A stretch of 64,000 bases of DNA from assembly GCF_011250555.1 (NCBI RefSeq), contig NZ_JAANMZ010000003.1:1-64000 (forward strand). Direction: 5' to 3'. The notes under the pieces were generated by a model, which was not told the origin of the DNA, did not search any database, and worked only from the letters and a program-made list of their open reading frames with translations. The DNA comes from Bacillus sp. MM2020_4. GTDB lineage: Bacteria; Bacillota; Bacilli; Bacillales; Cytobacillaceae. How positions within the stretch are numbered: the first letter of the stretch is position 1; each line of letters opens with the position of its first letter. Position numbers and translations under genes: made by a program. Shown piece after piece: positions 21,096 through 29,825 of this stretch.

Positions 21096-21118
21096 TAAAT
21101 CGGATTTATTACGATTTA
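21096..21118. promoter_or_regulatory. Zur box upstream of the znuA-like gene
   Basis: A 23-bp dyad reads TAAATCG, then GATTTATTA, then CGATTTA. Compared with the B. subtilis Zur consensus (AAATCGTAAT-N-ATTACGATTT) it matches 19 of 21 positions. It starts 22 bp before the ATG of the minus-strand gene, so Zur with zinc would block its promoter. The divergent carbonic anhydrase gene starts 160 bp away. Confidence 0.85.
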
Positions 21119-21279
21119 TATTCGAAAAATTTTTAATTAACAGAAAAGAAATAAGTGCATAATACGGAACGATTCCGATTTCCATATGTATCTTACAAAA
21201 AAAAAAGCCTAATTGCAAGTATAATATTTGTTTCAGCCATGGCATATTATGTATGCTTAAATAGAAAGGTGGGATTAAT

Positions 21280-21843
21280 ATGACAATATTGAATGATATG
21301 TTGGACCACAACCAGAAATTTGTAGATAATCACGAATATGAGAAATACGAAACAACGAAATACCCGAATAAGAAAATGGTCATTCTTACATGCATGGATA
21401 CACGATTATTAGAATTATTACCGAAAGCCTTAAACTTGGGAAACGGAGATGCTAAGCTTATTAAGGATGCCGGTGCACTTGTTTCACATCCTTTTGGAAG
21501 TGTGATGAGAAGTATTCTGGTTGCGGTATATCAATTGCAGGCACAGGAAGTTTTGGTCATTGGCCACCATGATTGCGGCATGAGCGGTATGAAGCCAGAA
21601 CCAGTAATTGAGAGTATGAAAGCGCGGGGGATTAGTGATGAAACGTTTGCCAATCTCTCCTATTCCGGCATCGACATTAAACAGTGGCTTCAAGGATTTG
21701 AAAATGTGACTGAGAGTGTCGCACATAGTGTAGATATGATTAAAAATCACCCACTATTGCCGTCGGGTGTTCCTGTTCATGGATTGGTTATCGATCCGAA
21801 GACTGGAAAACTTGACTTAGTTGTGGATGGATATCAAGATTAA
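21280..21843 (+). CDS. ytiB: Beta-class carbonic anhydrase (YtiB-like)
   Basis: Interconverts CO2 and bicarbonate. The 187-aa protein has the beta-class zinc ligands Cys38 in TCMDTR, with the Asp40/Arg42 dyad, and His96/Cys99 in GHHDCG. The ATG is preceded by AAAGGTGGG. It is divergent from the Zur-box znuA-like gene, and its stop codon overlaps the converging yidD stop by three to four bases. Gene order next to yidD and luxS matches B. subtilis ytiB-ytjA-luxS. Confidence 0.92.
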   Translation: MTILNDMLDHNQKFVDNHEYEKYETTKYPNKKMVILTCMDTRLLELLPKALNLGNGDAKLIKDAGALVSHPFGSVMRSILVAVYQLQAQEVLVIGHHDCGMSGMKPEPVIESMKARGISDETFANLSYSGIDIKQWLQGFENVTESVAHSVDMIKNHPLLPSGVPVHGLVIDPKTGKLDLVVDGYQD

Positions 21844-22067
21844 TCCTTCTTTTTTTCCGGAACAGGGTCAAAACCGCCGGGATGAAAGGGATGACACTTT
21901 AAAATCCGTTTTATGGCGAGCCAGCCGCCTTTTACAGCACCAAAGCGTTGGACCGCTTCAAAGCCATAATGCGAACATGTGGGATAAAATCGGCAGGTGG
22001 GTGGTTTTATGGGTGAAATGGCCACTTGATAAAAACGAATAATCGCAAGAAAGATCTTTTTCAACAT
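21840..22067 (-). CDS. yidD: Membrane protein insertion efficiency factor YidD
   Basis: Small (about 75 aa) peripheral membrane protein of the YidD family (B. subtilis YtjA), thought to help Sec/YidC-dependent insertion. It shows the family core [14 protein letters not shown] and [12 protein letters not shown] with an amphipathic N-terminal helix. Three ATG codons occur in tandem at 22073, 22070 and 22067. AAGGAG ends 2 nt before the first, so the second or third gives normal spacing; I chose the third. It converges on ytiB. Confidence 0.92.
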   Translation of the reverse strand: MLKKIFLAIIRFYQVAISPIKPPTCRFYPTCSHYGFEAVQRFGAVKGGWLAIKRILKCHPFHPGGFDPVPEKKKD

Positions 22068-22199
22068 CATCATCGCTCCTTACATATCAACATAACATAA
22101 ATTTAATGCTTCGTCTAAATTGTTAAATATAACTAAATGGATGAAAAAAGTCGGGATTTATTGTATGATGGTAGATAGATAAGAAGAGGAGTGATAGTG

Positions 22200-22673
22200 A
22201 TGCCTTCAGTTGAAAGCTTTGATTTAGATCATAATGCCGTTAAGGCTCCATACGTAAGACACTGCGGTGTACACAAGGTAGGGAGTGACGGTATTGTTAA
22301 TAAATATGATATTCGTTTTTGCCAGCCTAATAAGCAGGCGATGAAGCCTGATGTGATTCATACGCTTGAACATTTGTTAGCCTTCAATATTCGCAAGCAT
22401 TCGGAAAAATATGACCACTTTGACATTATTGATATTTCGCCAATGGGCTGCCAAACTGGCTACTATTTAGTTGTTAGCGGCGAACCAACTGTAGAGGAAA
22501 TTATTGATCTTCTTGAAGATACCATGAGGGATGCGGTTGAAATTGTCGAGATCCCTGCTGCGAATGAAAGACAATGCGGCCAGGCAAAACTCCATGATTT
22601 AGAAGGTGCTAAGCGTTTAATGCGATTCTGGCTTGAGCAAAGTAAAGAGGATTTAAAGCAAGTTTTTGCATAG
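22200..22673 (+). CDS. luxS: S-ribosylhomocysteine lyase LuxS
   Basis: Cleaves S-ribosylhomocysteine to homocysteine and the AI-2 precursor DPD in the activated methyl cycle. The 157-aa protein has the metal ligands His54 and His58 in HTLEH with Glu57, Cys84 in PMGCQTG, and the third ligand Cys126. The start MPSVESF follows GAGGAG by 8 nt; a GTG at 22191 lies within that site. A strong bidirectional terminator follows. It links functionally to metK later in the window. Confidence 0.97.
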   Translation: MPSVESFDLDHNAVKAPYVRHCGVHKVGSDGIVNKYDIRFCQPNKQAMKPDVIHTLEHLLAFNIRKHSEKYDHFDIIDISPMGCQTGYYLVVSGEPTVEEIIDLLEDTMRDAVEIVEIPAANERQCGQAKLHDLEGAKRLMRFWLEQSKEDLKQVFA

Positions 22674-22734
22674 GAAAGCGGAAGCCTCTTGGTTCTGTAA
22701 CTAGACAGTTAGCAAAGTTCAATGTTTTATGTAC

Positions 22735-22772
22735 TAAAAAAATTCCTATTCATCTCGAATAGGAATTTTTTT
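22735..22772. terminator. Bidirectional terminator between luxS and ytzI-like gene
   Basis: AAATTCCTATTC/GAATAGGAATTT stem, with A and T runs on both sides that serve the two converging genes. Confidence 0.9.
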
Positions 22773-22953
22773 AGCCATTCTTTTGGTTTTGGTCAGATTT
22801 CTGTTGTTCGTTGTCCTGAGTTAAATATGGATTACCTTCTAAAGGATCCACGCTATGTTTATAATCGTATGCTTTCGATGTGGTAATGACTGCGAGAAGG
22901 AGAACGATAATAACAATAATAATACCTACTACCATGACAACATACATATTCAT
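22771..22953 (-). CDS. ytzI: YtzI-like small membrane protein (60 aa)
   Basis: Small protein with one N-terminal membrane helix (about residues 3-24, very rich in Val and Ile) and a polar tail with YKHSVDPLEGNPYL. I recognise the VDP...NPY tail as the B. subtilis YtzI type; the function is unknown. The start MNMYVV follows GGGGGG; a longer frame to 22980 lacks a site. It lies between luxS and ytkD as in B. subtilis. Confidence 0.7.
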   Translation of the reverse strand: MNMYVVMVVGIIIVIIVLLLAVITTSKAYDYKHSVDPLEGNPYLTQDNEQQKSDQNQKNG

Positions 22954-23045
22954 TTTCCCCCCTTTATTCCATTGTATCATGGAAATTGAAAAATTGGCGC
23001 AAAAAAGGAAGCCTTAACAGCTTCCGGTTTAAGTGGTATGTAAAA

Positions 23046-23303
23046 TCAATGAATATTTCTAGGATAGTAAGTATGTGTTCGATGCTGTCCGTACTCTTCT
23101 TGAGCAAATTTACCTTTCAGGCTTTCAATAAGGTACAGCCCCATTAAATCGTATAATTCTTGTTTATCCATTTCTTGAATTAATGCAAGAAGGTCCTCAT
23201 GTGACATTTCTTCTAAAAAAGCAAATGTCAGCATGTCAATATCCTCTTCATCCCCTGTTAACTTGTTTCTGTACATCTGATATAATTCATCGACTATTTT
23301 CAT
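23046..23303 (-). CDS. Small acidic cytoplasmic protein, DUF6154-like (85 aa)
   Basis: An 85-aa acidic protein (KLTGDEEDIDMLTF, EEMSHEDLLALIQEMDKQELYDLMGLYLIESL) predicted as a helical bundle with no membrane segment. It looks like the DUF6154 family of Bacillaceae, whose function is unknown. The ATG is preceded by TGGAGGTG. It is monocistronic between ytzI and the next plus-strand gene. Confidence 0.7.
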   Translation of the reverse strand: MKIVDELYQMYRNKLTGDEEDIDMLTFAFLEEMSHEDLLALIQEMDKQELYDLMGLYLIESLKGKFAQEEYGQHRTHTYYPRNIH

Positions 23304-23518
23304 TACAACACCTCCATATTAAATATATTGTTCCCTTATTGAATACCCATAAAAGGATAAAATCATCCCTGCCTTACCATTTTAAATTGACTGAAAAATC
23401 TGTTTCTTTGATTGTATGTTTATTATAGCGTATTCATTTCTAAAATATGAGTCGAAATTTGAAAAAGAATAAATTTTTTCTATTTGTACATTACTAAAGA
23501 GTAAAAGGGGATGATGCA

Positions 23519-23836
23519 ATGGATGGACACAAGAAATCCTATTATATTGATGTTGGAACCGGTCATATAACAAGTAATGCAACAAGTTCAACATGGAGCT
23601 ATAAAATCGAAGCTACTGATGAAGAGATTACTCAGTTACGCGAGCTGTTTGACCAAAACTATTCAACTGAATGGAAAAATTTCTTTCGTGCTCATGTTCC
23701 GTTTTTGGAATATCATCACGATAAAGAAAATGATGCTTATGATAGTACAATTCACCAAGTGTATGGTTTGCTCCATAAGCTTGGTGATGATGAGGCAAAA
23801 AGTCATATTGAGAGCATGAATATCTTACCGAAATAA
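23519..23836 (+). CDS. Conserved hypothetical protein (105 aa)
   Basis: A soluble 105-aa protein, not recognised as a named family. It begins MDGHKKSYYIDVGTGHI, has an acidic middle and a His-containing FLEYHHDKENDAYDSTIH segment. The ATG follows AAAGGGGATGATGCA. A hairpin with a T8 run follows. Codon use resembles its neighbours and the site is good, so it is very likely a real gene. It sits directly upstream of ytkD but is separated by the terminator. Confidence 0.75.
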   Translation: MDGHKKSYYIDVGTGHITSNATSSTWSYKIEATDEEITQLRELFDQNYSTEWKNFFRAHVPFLEYHHDKENDAYDSTIHQVYGLLHKLGDDEAKSHIESMNILPK

Positions 23837-23845
23837 CAATAACCA

Positions 23846-23881
23846 GGGAAATCCGGTTCTTTAGGATTTTCCTTTTTTTTA
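23846..23881 (+). terminator. Terminator after the 105-aa gene
   Basis: Stem GGAAATCC/GGATTTTCC (one bulged T) followed by T8. Confidence 0.75.
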
Positions 23882-23921
23882 TTATAATTATACCATTAAA
23901 GAAAAACAGAGGCGGTTTTTT

Positions 23922-24389
23922 ATGAAACAATTTGTGGATCGAAACGAAAATGAAGTTAAACTAGCTTTTTCTCAAGGTGCCTTCAACCAGGAAGCCAAAC
24001 ATGTATTAATCATTTGCCAATATAAGGATGACTGGTTTTTAACGAATCATAAACAACGCGGTCTTGAATTTCCTGGCGGTAAAGTAGAACTTGGGGAAAC
24101 GCTAGAGGAGGCAGCAAGACGCGAGACACTAGAGGAAACAGGTGCAATTCTTGGCAGTCTGCAATTTATTGCTGAGTATAAGGTTACTGACCCAAATGGT
24201 CCTTTCGTAAAGACCGTTTTTTGGGGGCAGGTGGAAAGTGTAATGGAAACGAACTCTTACTTTGAAACAAATGGCCCTGTTATAATCAAGGGGGACATTT
24301 TGCAGCAGCGTTTTCGGGATGATTTTAGCTTCATCATGCAGGATGAAGTGATTGAGGAATGTATAAAGCAAATACTCAAAAAGGAATAG
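23922..24389 (+). CDS. ytkD: Nudix hydrolase YtkD (8-oxo-dGTPase type)
   Basis: Nudix-family nucleotide pyrophosphatase. The 155-aa protein has the Nudix box GGKVELGETLEEAARRETLEETG at about residues 50-72 (GX5EX7REUXEEXG). In B. subtilis YtkD cleans 8-oxo-dGTP and other triphosphates. It lies next to the ytlACD transporter, as in B. subtilis, and converges on it. Confidence 0.88.
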   Translation: MKQFVDRNENEVKLAFSQGAFNQEAKHVLIICQYKDDWFLTNHKQRGLEFPGGKVELGETLEEAARRETLEETGAILGSLQFIAEYKVTDPNGPFVKTVFWGQVESVMETNSYFETNGPVIIKGDILQQRFRDDFSFIMQDEVIEECIKQILKKE

Positions 24390-24398
24390 CCGTCAACA

Positions 24399-25205
24399 CT
24401 ATTCCTTAATGAGTTTTTTCTCTAAAAGTTCTACGAGCTGGTACATAATCGTTGCAATCACTGCAATGACTAAAAGCGATAAGAAAACAAGGGTAAAATT
24501 AAATACTTGGAAACCGTAAATAATCATGTACCCAAGACCGCGTGACGATACCAGGAATTCACCAACAATGACACCGACCCATGATAAGCCGACATTTACC
24601 TTCAAGGTCGAAATAATCGTTGGAAAACTTGCCGGGAGAATCGCCTCTTTAAAACATTGAAACCGTGTTGCACCAAACGTTCGCAGGACTTTTATATAAT
24701 TTGGATCCACCTCTTTAAATGAGGTATAAACGACAATTGTGGTAATGATGACTGAGATTATCGCACCCATGGCAATAATCGATGGGTAGCCTGGACTCAG
24801 AGCAACAATCAAAATTGGTCCTAGTGCCACCTTCGGCATGGCATTAAGGACAACAAGATAGGGATCCAGAATTTTTTGAACCAACGGAGACCACCAAAGG
24901 ATGGCAGCTAAAATGGTACCAAGTAGTGTTCCCAGGATAAAACCAAAAATTGTTTCGGTCAGGGTTACACCTGTATGGGTTAATAGTGACCCATCTTGAA
25001 TTTTCGTTATCAATAGGTTCCATATTTTAGACGGAGAACTGAAAATCAGCGGGTCAATCCATTGCTTCCCACTTGCTAGCTCCCAACTGGAAAAAAAGAC
25101 GACAAAGATGACAGCTTGATAAAAGCGAACCCACCTCCGTTCAATTTTTAACGAATGAATATAGTTTTTATGGAGGAGTTCAAGTTTTTTCCTTTCCTGG
25201 CTCAA
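24399..25205 (-). CDS. ytlD: ABC transporter permease YtlD
   Basis: Membrane subunit of a nitrate/sulfonate/taurine-type importer. The 268-aa protein has about six helices and the BPD_transp_1 EAA loop ([23 protein letters not shown]). I place the start at TTG 25205, with AAGGAG 10 nt upstream, because this gives the usual family length. The frame stays open to a TTG at 25271, deep in the ATPase gene. It overlaps ytlC by 26 nt. The substrate is not known. Confidence 0.85.
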   Translation of the reverse strand: MSQERKKLELLHKNYIHSLKIERRWVRFYQAVIFVVFFSSWELASGKQWIDPLIFSSPSKIWNLLITKIQDGSLLTHTGVTLTETIFGFILGTLLGTILAAILWWSPLVQKILDPYLVVLNAMPKVALGPILIVALSPGYPSIIAMGAIISVIITTIVVYTSFKEVDPNYIKVLRTFGATRFQCFKEAILPASFPTIISTLKVNVGLSWVGVIVGEFLVSSRGLGYMIIYGFQVFNFTLVFLSLLVIAVIATIMYQLVELLEKKLIKE

Positions 25206-25962
25206 GTGACTCCAACTCCTTCCATATGGTTTGAAAGATACTTGGATATAGTTCATGATTTCTTGCTTCAAAAGGGGTTACCTTTCTTAGCTCCTCAGGT
25301 ATTTCAAAAATTTTATGGATCCTCCCGGGACTGGGCGAAAGTAAATAGACCCGATCACTCATGGCAATAGCCTCACCGATATCATGTGTTACGAGAATCG
25401 CTGTTTTCCCAAATTCATCTAAGGTTTGCGACACTAAATCCTCTAATTTCAACTTTGTTTGATAATCGAGAGCGGAAAAGGGCTCATCAAGCATCAGCAG
25501 TTTTGGTTCTGTTGCTAATGTCCTTACAAGGGCAACGCGCTGTCTCATTCCGCCTGACAATTGCTTAGGCAGTTGTTTTTCCACACCGACAAGGCCGATC
25601 TGGTCTAGTAGATTTAATGCCGCGGTTTTGTTTTTATCGTTTAGCTGCTTGGATAATTTCAGACCCATTAGGATATTTTCCTCAATCGTTTTCCAGGGAA
25701 ACAAATAATCCTGCTGCAGCATATAGCCGATTTCATTTTTTGCTGTAGAAACCGGTTTGTTTTCTAACAAAACAGTTCCCTGGGTTGGTTTTAGTAAACT
25801 TGAAATGATGGAAAGCAGGGTTGTCTTACCACAGCCACTTGGGCCGAGAAGGGAGACAAATTCCCCCTCCTCAACTGTAAGTGTAATATCGGAGAGGGCC
25901 GTGGTGGCAGAGGCTTTGGTGAAATAGGTATGATGGATATCTTGAACGTGTAAAAAGCTCAT
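25180..25962 (-). CDS. ytlC: ABC transporter ATP-binding protein YtlC
   Basis: Energy-coupling subunit of the YtlACD importer. The 260-aa protein has Walker [10 protein letters not shown] (residues 40-48), the Q-loop LQQDYLFPW, signature LSGGMRQR, Walker [13 protein letters not shown] and the H-loop VTHD. The ATG follows GGGAGG. It is middle gene of ytlA-ytlC-ytlD with short junctions. It groups with SsuB/TauB-type ATPases. Confidence 0.92.
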   Translation of the reverse strand: MSFLHVQDIHHTYFTKASATTALSDITLTVEEGEFVSLLGPSGCGKTTLLSIISSLLKPTQGTVLLENKPVSTAKNEIGYMLQQDYLFPWKTIEENILMGLKLSKQLNDKNKTAALNLLDQIGLVGVEKQLPKQLSGGMRQRVALVRTLATEPKLLMLDEPFSALDYQTKLKLEDLVSQTLDEFGKTAILVTHDIGEAIAMSDRVYLLSPSPGRIHKIFEIPEELRKVTPFEARNHELYPSIFQTIWKELESLEPGKEKT

Positions 25963-25983
25963 AATAACGGCCTCCCTTTCCTA

Positions 25984-27000
25984 TTATTTTTTTATGACTT
26001 TCTCAGCTACTTGTGTATTTACAAGCGTTTTATGATCGACTTCTTTTGGAAGTTCACCCGCTTCCTTCATGATGTTTTGCAGATTGTTCCATTCCTCTTC
26101 ATCCAATATCGGGTCAGTTGCAAATGAGCCTTGACTCTTATAGCGCTCGACAACAGTTGTCATGATGGCAAGGTCGGTATCAGGGAAGTACGGTTCAACC
26201 GCTTTGGCAATCTCTTCGGCACTATGGGATTCCACCCACTGTTGGGCCTTGTAAACGGCTCGCGTAAATTTTTCAATCGTTGCTTTGTTTTCTTTCATAT
26301 AGCTTTCTTTTGACATGAAGGTGGTATATGGAACATGACCGGATTCTTTGCCGAAGGAAGCGACAATATGGCCCTTTCCTTCTTTTTCAAAAATGCTTGC
26401 AGTTGGTTCAAATAATTGAACAAATTCCCCCGTCCCGGAGGCAAAGGCATTGGCAATGTTCGCAAAGTCAATATTTTGGATTAAATTTAAATCCTGGTGT
26501 GGATCAATACCGTGCTTCTTTAAAACAAATTCACCGACCATTTGTGGCATACCGCCTTTACGCTGACCTAAGAAGGTTTTCCCTTTTAGTAAATCCCATG
26601 AGAAATTGTCGATTTTATCTCTGGCAACTAGGAAAGTGCCGTCGGTCTGCGTTACCTGCGCAAAATTGATGACCGGGTCATTTGCGCCTTGGGCGTAAAC
26701 ATAAATCGATGTTTCCGATCCAACAAGGGCAACATCTGCCCCACCCGAAATAAGGGCTGTCATGGTTTTATCGCCGCCAGGAGTAGTTGTTAGAGTAACA
26801 TCCAACCCTTCAGCCTTGAAAAAACCTTTTGCCAGGGCAATATATTGTGGAGCATAGAAAATGGAACGGGTTACTTCTGCAATTCGAACCTTTTTCAATT
26901 TCTTTGTCTCCGGTTTGGAATCATTATTACAAGCGGCTAATGAAAACATGAGGATAGCAATGAGAAGAAAGGAGAAACTGAACTTTAATGATTTTTTCAT
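25984..27000 (-). CDS. ytlA: ABC transporter substrate-binding lipoprotein YtlA
   Basis: Extracellular solute receptor of the NMT1/THI5-like (SsuA/TauA) superfamily. The 338-aa protein has a lipoprotein signal with SLAAC (Cys24), then VRIAEVTRSIFYAPQYIALAKGFF and GGADVALVGSE. The family covers aliphatic sulfonates, taurine, nitrate and pyrimidine precursors, so the ligand cannot be read from sequence. I see no TPP riboswitch upstream, which argues mildly against a thiamine precursor. AAGGAGG precedes the ATG. Confidence 0.88.
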   Translation of the reverse strand: MKKSLKFSFSFLLIAILMFSLAACNNDSKPETKKLKKVRIAEVTRSIFYAPQYIALAKGFFKAEGLDVTLTTTPGGDKTMTALISGGADVALVGSETSIYVYAQGANDPVINFAQVTQTDGTFLVARDKIDNFSWDLLKGKTFLGQRKGGMPQMVGEFVLKKHGIDPHQDLNLIQNIDFANIANAFASGTGEFVQLFEPTASIFEKEGKGHIVASFGKESGHVPYTTFMSKESYMKENKATIEKFTRAVYKAQQWVESHSAEEIAKAVEPYFPDTDLAIMTTVVERYKSQGSFATDPILDEEEWNNLQNIMKEAGELPKEVDHKTLVNTQVAEKVIKK

Positions 27001-27118
27001 AAAATAAACCTCCTTACATACCGTTAAGAATTCTGGGCTAATTGCCTAAGATATCGTATGAACAGTGGAAAAATGTGTGAATACCCATGACAAAAAATTT
27101 TAAAAGGAAGTATGGCAG

Positions 27119-27907
27119 ATGTACATCGATAATGGAAAAATCCTAGAAAATACACGCTTTCCATCACCAAATCCTAAGGTTGAGTTAACGGTTATTACCT
27201 ATCTTTCAAATGGATTAAAGGTGAAAGGGATGCTTGCGGCCCCAAAAGGTGCTGAACCGCTGGATGGCTTTCTCTATTTGCGAGGCGGTATAAAAAATGT
27301 TGGAAAAGTACGTCCCGCCCGCATTGCCCAGTTTGCGGCAGAGGGCTTTATCGTCTTCGCTCCTTTTTATCGAGGAAATCAAGGCGGGGAGGGGAGTGAG
27401 GATTTTGGCGGTGAAGACAGGGAGGATGCATTTTCAGCTTATTTGCTGTTGAAATCTCTTTCGCGGGTTCGAACTATCCATATATTTGGCTTTTCACGTG
27501 GTGGTGTGATGGCATTAATGACTGGAATCTACTTTCCGGAAGCGGCATCCGTTGTTACCTGGGGTGGGGTGAGTGATATGATCTTGACCTATCAGGAACG
27601 GGAAGATCTACGCAAAATGATGAAAAGGGTAATTGGCGGTACCCCCGCGAAATTTCCGGAACGATATCAAGAGCGCACACCCTTATACGATATAGAAAGA
27701 CTAGCAGCACCAGTCCTGATCATTCATGGTGTAAAGGATCATAATGTATCCGTAGAGCATGCCTACCGTCTTGAAAGGAGACTCAGGTCACTGGGAAAAC
27801 CAGTTGATTGTTGGTATTTTGATGAATTTACTCACTATTTCCCACCGGCAATAAATAGAAAAGTCGTGACGGATTTATCAAAGTGGATGAAAAACAGGTG
27901 CAATTGA
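27119..27907 (+). CDS. ytmA: Alpha/beta hydrolase YtmA (S9-like)
   Basis: A 262-aa serine hydrolase of the prolyl oligopeptidase/dienelactone hydrolase type. Ser126 lies in GFSRGG, Asp207 in HGVKDHNV and His239 in EFTHYF, so the catalytic triad is complete. No signal peptide, hence cytoplasmic. The ATG is preceded by AAAGGAAG. It is followed 40 nt later by ytmB, as in B. subtilis. The natural substrate is unknown. Confidence 0.85.
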   Translation: MYIDNGKILENTRFPSPNPKVELTVITYLSNGLKVKGMLAAPKGAEPLDGFLYLRGGIKNVGKVRPARIAQFAAEGFIVFAPFYRGNQGGEGSEDFGGEDREDAFSAYLLLKSLSRVRTIHIFGFSRGGVMALMTGIYFPEAASVVTWGGVSDMILTYQEREDLRKMMKRVIGGTPAKFPERYQERTPLYDIERLAAPVLIIHGVKDHNVSVEHAYRLERRLRSLGKPVDCWYFDEFTHYFPPAINRKVVTDLSKWMKNRCN

Positions 27908-27947
27908 TGGTAATATATAGTTAATACAAGCAGAGGAGCGGATTTTT

Positions 27948-28190
27948 ATGGGTATGCCCCTTGAGTTAAATACCATGATCGTGACAAAAGGCAGAGAGAA
28001 GCGAGTTGAGGAGAATCTTTTTGTGCTCGTAAAAGAAGGTTATCGCCTCTATCCAATCGAGATTCCCATTGATGTAAAGAAAACGATGGACAGTGATTCA
28101 ACCGGATCTGCTGTGATCAAAAAAGTGGTATGGGAGAATAGTAATACAACGCTAACCTATCAATTAGTATCATTAAATTCGACAAACTAA
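27948..28190 (+). CDS. ytmB: DUF2584 family protein YtmB (80 aa)
   Basis: Small soluble protein beginning MGMPLELNTMIV with REKRVEENLFVLVKEGYRLYPIEIPIDV. I recognise the DUF2584/YtmB family; its function is unknown. GAGGAG lies upstream of the ATG. It follows ytmA closely and is ended by a strong terminator, so the two probably form one transcript. Confidence 0.85.
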   Translation: MGMPLELNTMIVTKGREKRVEENLFVLVKEGYRLYPIEIPIDVKKTMDSDSTGSAVIKKVVWENSNTTLTYQLVSLNSTN

Positions 28191-28219
28191 AGCAGGCAGG
28201 TGTTCATGCCTGCTTTTTC
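28189..28219 (+). terminator. Terminator of ytmAB
   Basis: Perfect stem AGCAGGCA/TGCCTGCT followed by TTTT, starting at the ytmB stop codon. Confidence 0.9.
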
Positions 28220-28234
28220 TTATGGAATCAAAAG

Positions 28235-28262
28235 TGTAATAAATGCTTAAATCGGCCGTCTA
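28235..28262 (+). promoter_or_regulatory. ECF-sigma-type promoter before the sigma factor gene
   Basis: TGTAAT, a 16-nt spacer, then CGTCTA. This matches the B. subtilis ECF consensus (TGAAAC/TGTAAC-N16-CGTCTA) with a perfect -10 and one or two changes in the -35. It lies 45 nt before the sigma factor start, as expected for autoregulation. Confidence 0.65.
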
Positions 28263-28307
28263 ATTTTTAGATATAGAAAAAGAGATTTTAAGGAAGGGGG
28301 AGTTTGA

Positions 28308-28832
28308 TTGGAACGGGGTCATCAGATAGAGACATGGTTTATTCAATATGAGAAGGATATCACGAATTATCTAGTTTATTATACAGGCACCACGGACGTA
28401 GAGGATTTGGTTCAGGAAACCTTCTTAAGGGCTTTTCGCTCTTTTAGCAGTTTTAAAAACGAATCAAATCCGAAAACGTGGCTGATCTCGATAGCGAGAA
28501 ATACAGCGATCGATTTTTATCGAAAAAAATCTATGTGGCAGCGGTTAAAAGAACGGCTGGATCACGAGTCACCAAAACAACATGAACGCCAAACAGAAGA
28601 GAAATTTATAAGAAAAATAGAATATGCCCAGCTATACCACGCCATTAACGAACTGAAACCAAATTACCGTGATGTGGTTTTATTAAGGGGGATCGCGGAG
28701 CTTTCATCGCAGGAAGTAGGTCAGGTTCTTGGCTGGTCAGAAAATAAAGTGAATGTAACCTTTTTTCGGGCAGTGAAAAAACTAAATGAGCAGTTAAAGG
28801 AGGGGGATTATTTTGAGTCATTTATCGGATAA
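28308..28832 (+). CDS. ECF-family RNA polymerase sigma factor
   Basis: A 174-aa sigma-70 family protein. Region 2 (about residues 10-75) includes DVEDLVQETFLRAFRSFSSF and the promoter-melting segment PKTWLISIARNTAIDFYRKK. Region 4 (about 110-165) has LKPNYRDVVLLRGIAELSSQEVGQVLGWSENKV. I could not assign it to a named B. subtilis sigma factor. The start is TTG, preceded by AGGAAGGGGG. It overlaps the next gene by 20 nt, the usual sigma/anti-sigma arrangement. An ECF-type promoter upstream suggests self-activation. Confidence 0.9.
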   Translation: MERGHQIETWFIQYEKDITNYLVYYTGTTDVEDLVQETFLRAFRSFSSFKNESNPKTWLISIARNTAIDFYRKKSMWQRLKERLDHESPKQHERQTEEKFIRKIEYAQLYHAINELKPNYRDVVLLRGIAELSSQEVGQVLGWSENKVNVTFFRAVKKLNEQLKEGDYFESFIG

Positions 28833-29778
28833 AGAACTGCTTGACGTGTTGGCGGATTTCCCCAAGCATGAATTAACCACCAATCAACGGACGGAAATGT
28901 TAAAAAAGTTTGGTAGCACAGATTCTTATAAACTCAAAAGGCCATTTCCTTTTCAGAGAATCACAGCATTAGCAGCCGTGTTTATCTTAATTCTAATCGC
29001 TCCGATCCTCTATTTTACTAGCAGGGAAGAACGTACACCAAAAACAGGTTCCACAAAAATAGAAGTCCAGGAAGGTGACTATTTTGCTTTAAGAGATGAG
29101 AGCGGTAAACCACTTTACGGAGACAGTAATTTCGGAATACCCAACAAGGTCAGCTTACTGGCTCCAAAGGAATGGGTAGTATGGGATCAGCGAGGAACAA
29201 GCAAAATCATGGTTTTTGTATGGGGGAAGGATTTTGCGTCAGATCCAACACTTTCTATCGATGCTACACATGAAGCAACCGGAATAAAACAACATCTTAC
29301 TAACGCCCGCTTATCAGGTGGGAAATATGGGGCCGATGCCCATGCTCTAGTAACCTTTACACCTTTTGATAAAAGAGGAAAATGGAATCTTGAATTCACT
29401 GTATCCAACACTGTGGGAGAAAAGAAGAAGATTGGCGAATTTCCTATTTATGTGAAGGATCACTATGTCTTATTAGGTTCTAAGGGTACCTTATTGATTT
29501 CCCAAGAAGATTTGTATGCCGGTTTTTATAATGATGCCTATATCGAGGTTTCAGGAGAAAACCTACCTGAAGAAATCGAATTAGAGATCAATAGTGAAGA
29601 AGACCCTTCGGATACCTCCAAGTTTACCTTTAAAGAAAAAACAGATTATACGACGACGAATGGAGAAAAAATCTCGATGTACAAAGGAGATTTCCAAATT
29701 AAAAAAAGCGGAAGATATAGTTTTGGTGTACTAGGCGAATCGAATCTTGTCATCATAGGAAAGCCGACAGATCAATAA
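28813..29778 (+). CDS. Putative membrane anti-sigma factor / sensor (321 aa)
   Basis: About 49 cytoplasmic residues, one membrane helix (about 50-68), then some 250 extracytoplasmic residues of mostly beta character, including FALRDESGKPLYGDSNFGIPNKVSLLAPKEWV. This layout and the 20-nt overlap with the ECF sigma gene suggest an anti-sigma factor. The N-terminal part shows no ZAS zinc motif. The outer domain may belong to the DUF4871-type proteins, but I am not sure. The start is TTG with AAGGAGGGGG upstream. Confidence 0.7.
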   Translation: MSHLSDKELLDVLADFPKHELTTNQRTEMLKKFGSTDSYKLKRPFPFQRITALAAVFILILIAPILYFTSREERTPKTGSTKIEVQEGDYFALRDESGKPLYGDSNFGIPNKVSLLAPKEWVVWDQRGTSKIMVFVWGKDFASDPTLSIDATHEATGIKQHLTNARLSGGKYGADAHALVTFTPFDKRGKWNLEFTVSNTVGEKKKIGEFPIYVKDHYVLLGSKGTLLISQEDLYAGFYNDAYIEVSGENLPEEIELEINSEEDPSDTSKFTFKEKTDYTTTNGEKISMYKGDFQIKKSGRYSFGVLGESNLVIIGKPTDQ

Positions 29779-29780
29779 AA

Positions 29781-29816
29781 GCAAAAAGCGATTCCCCAAC
29801 GGAATCGCTTTTTGCT
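29781..29816. terminator. Bidirectional terminator between anti-sigma gene and pckA
   Basis: Stem GCAAAAAGCGATTCC/GGAATCGCTTTTTGC with A and T runs on both strands. Confidence 0.9.
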
Positions 29817-29825
29817 AATGGTCAG

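Noticed and set aside
27001..27118. Riboswitch before ytlA
   Set aside because: The region is short and shows no TPP, S-box or other conserved riboswitch core.
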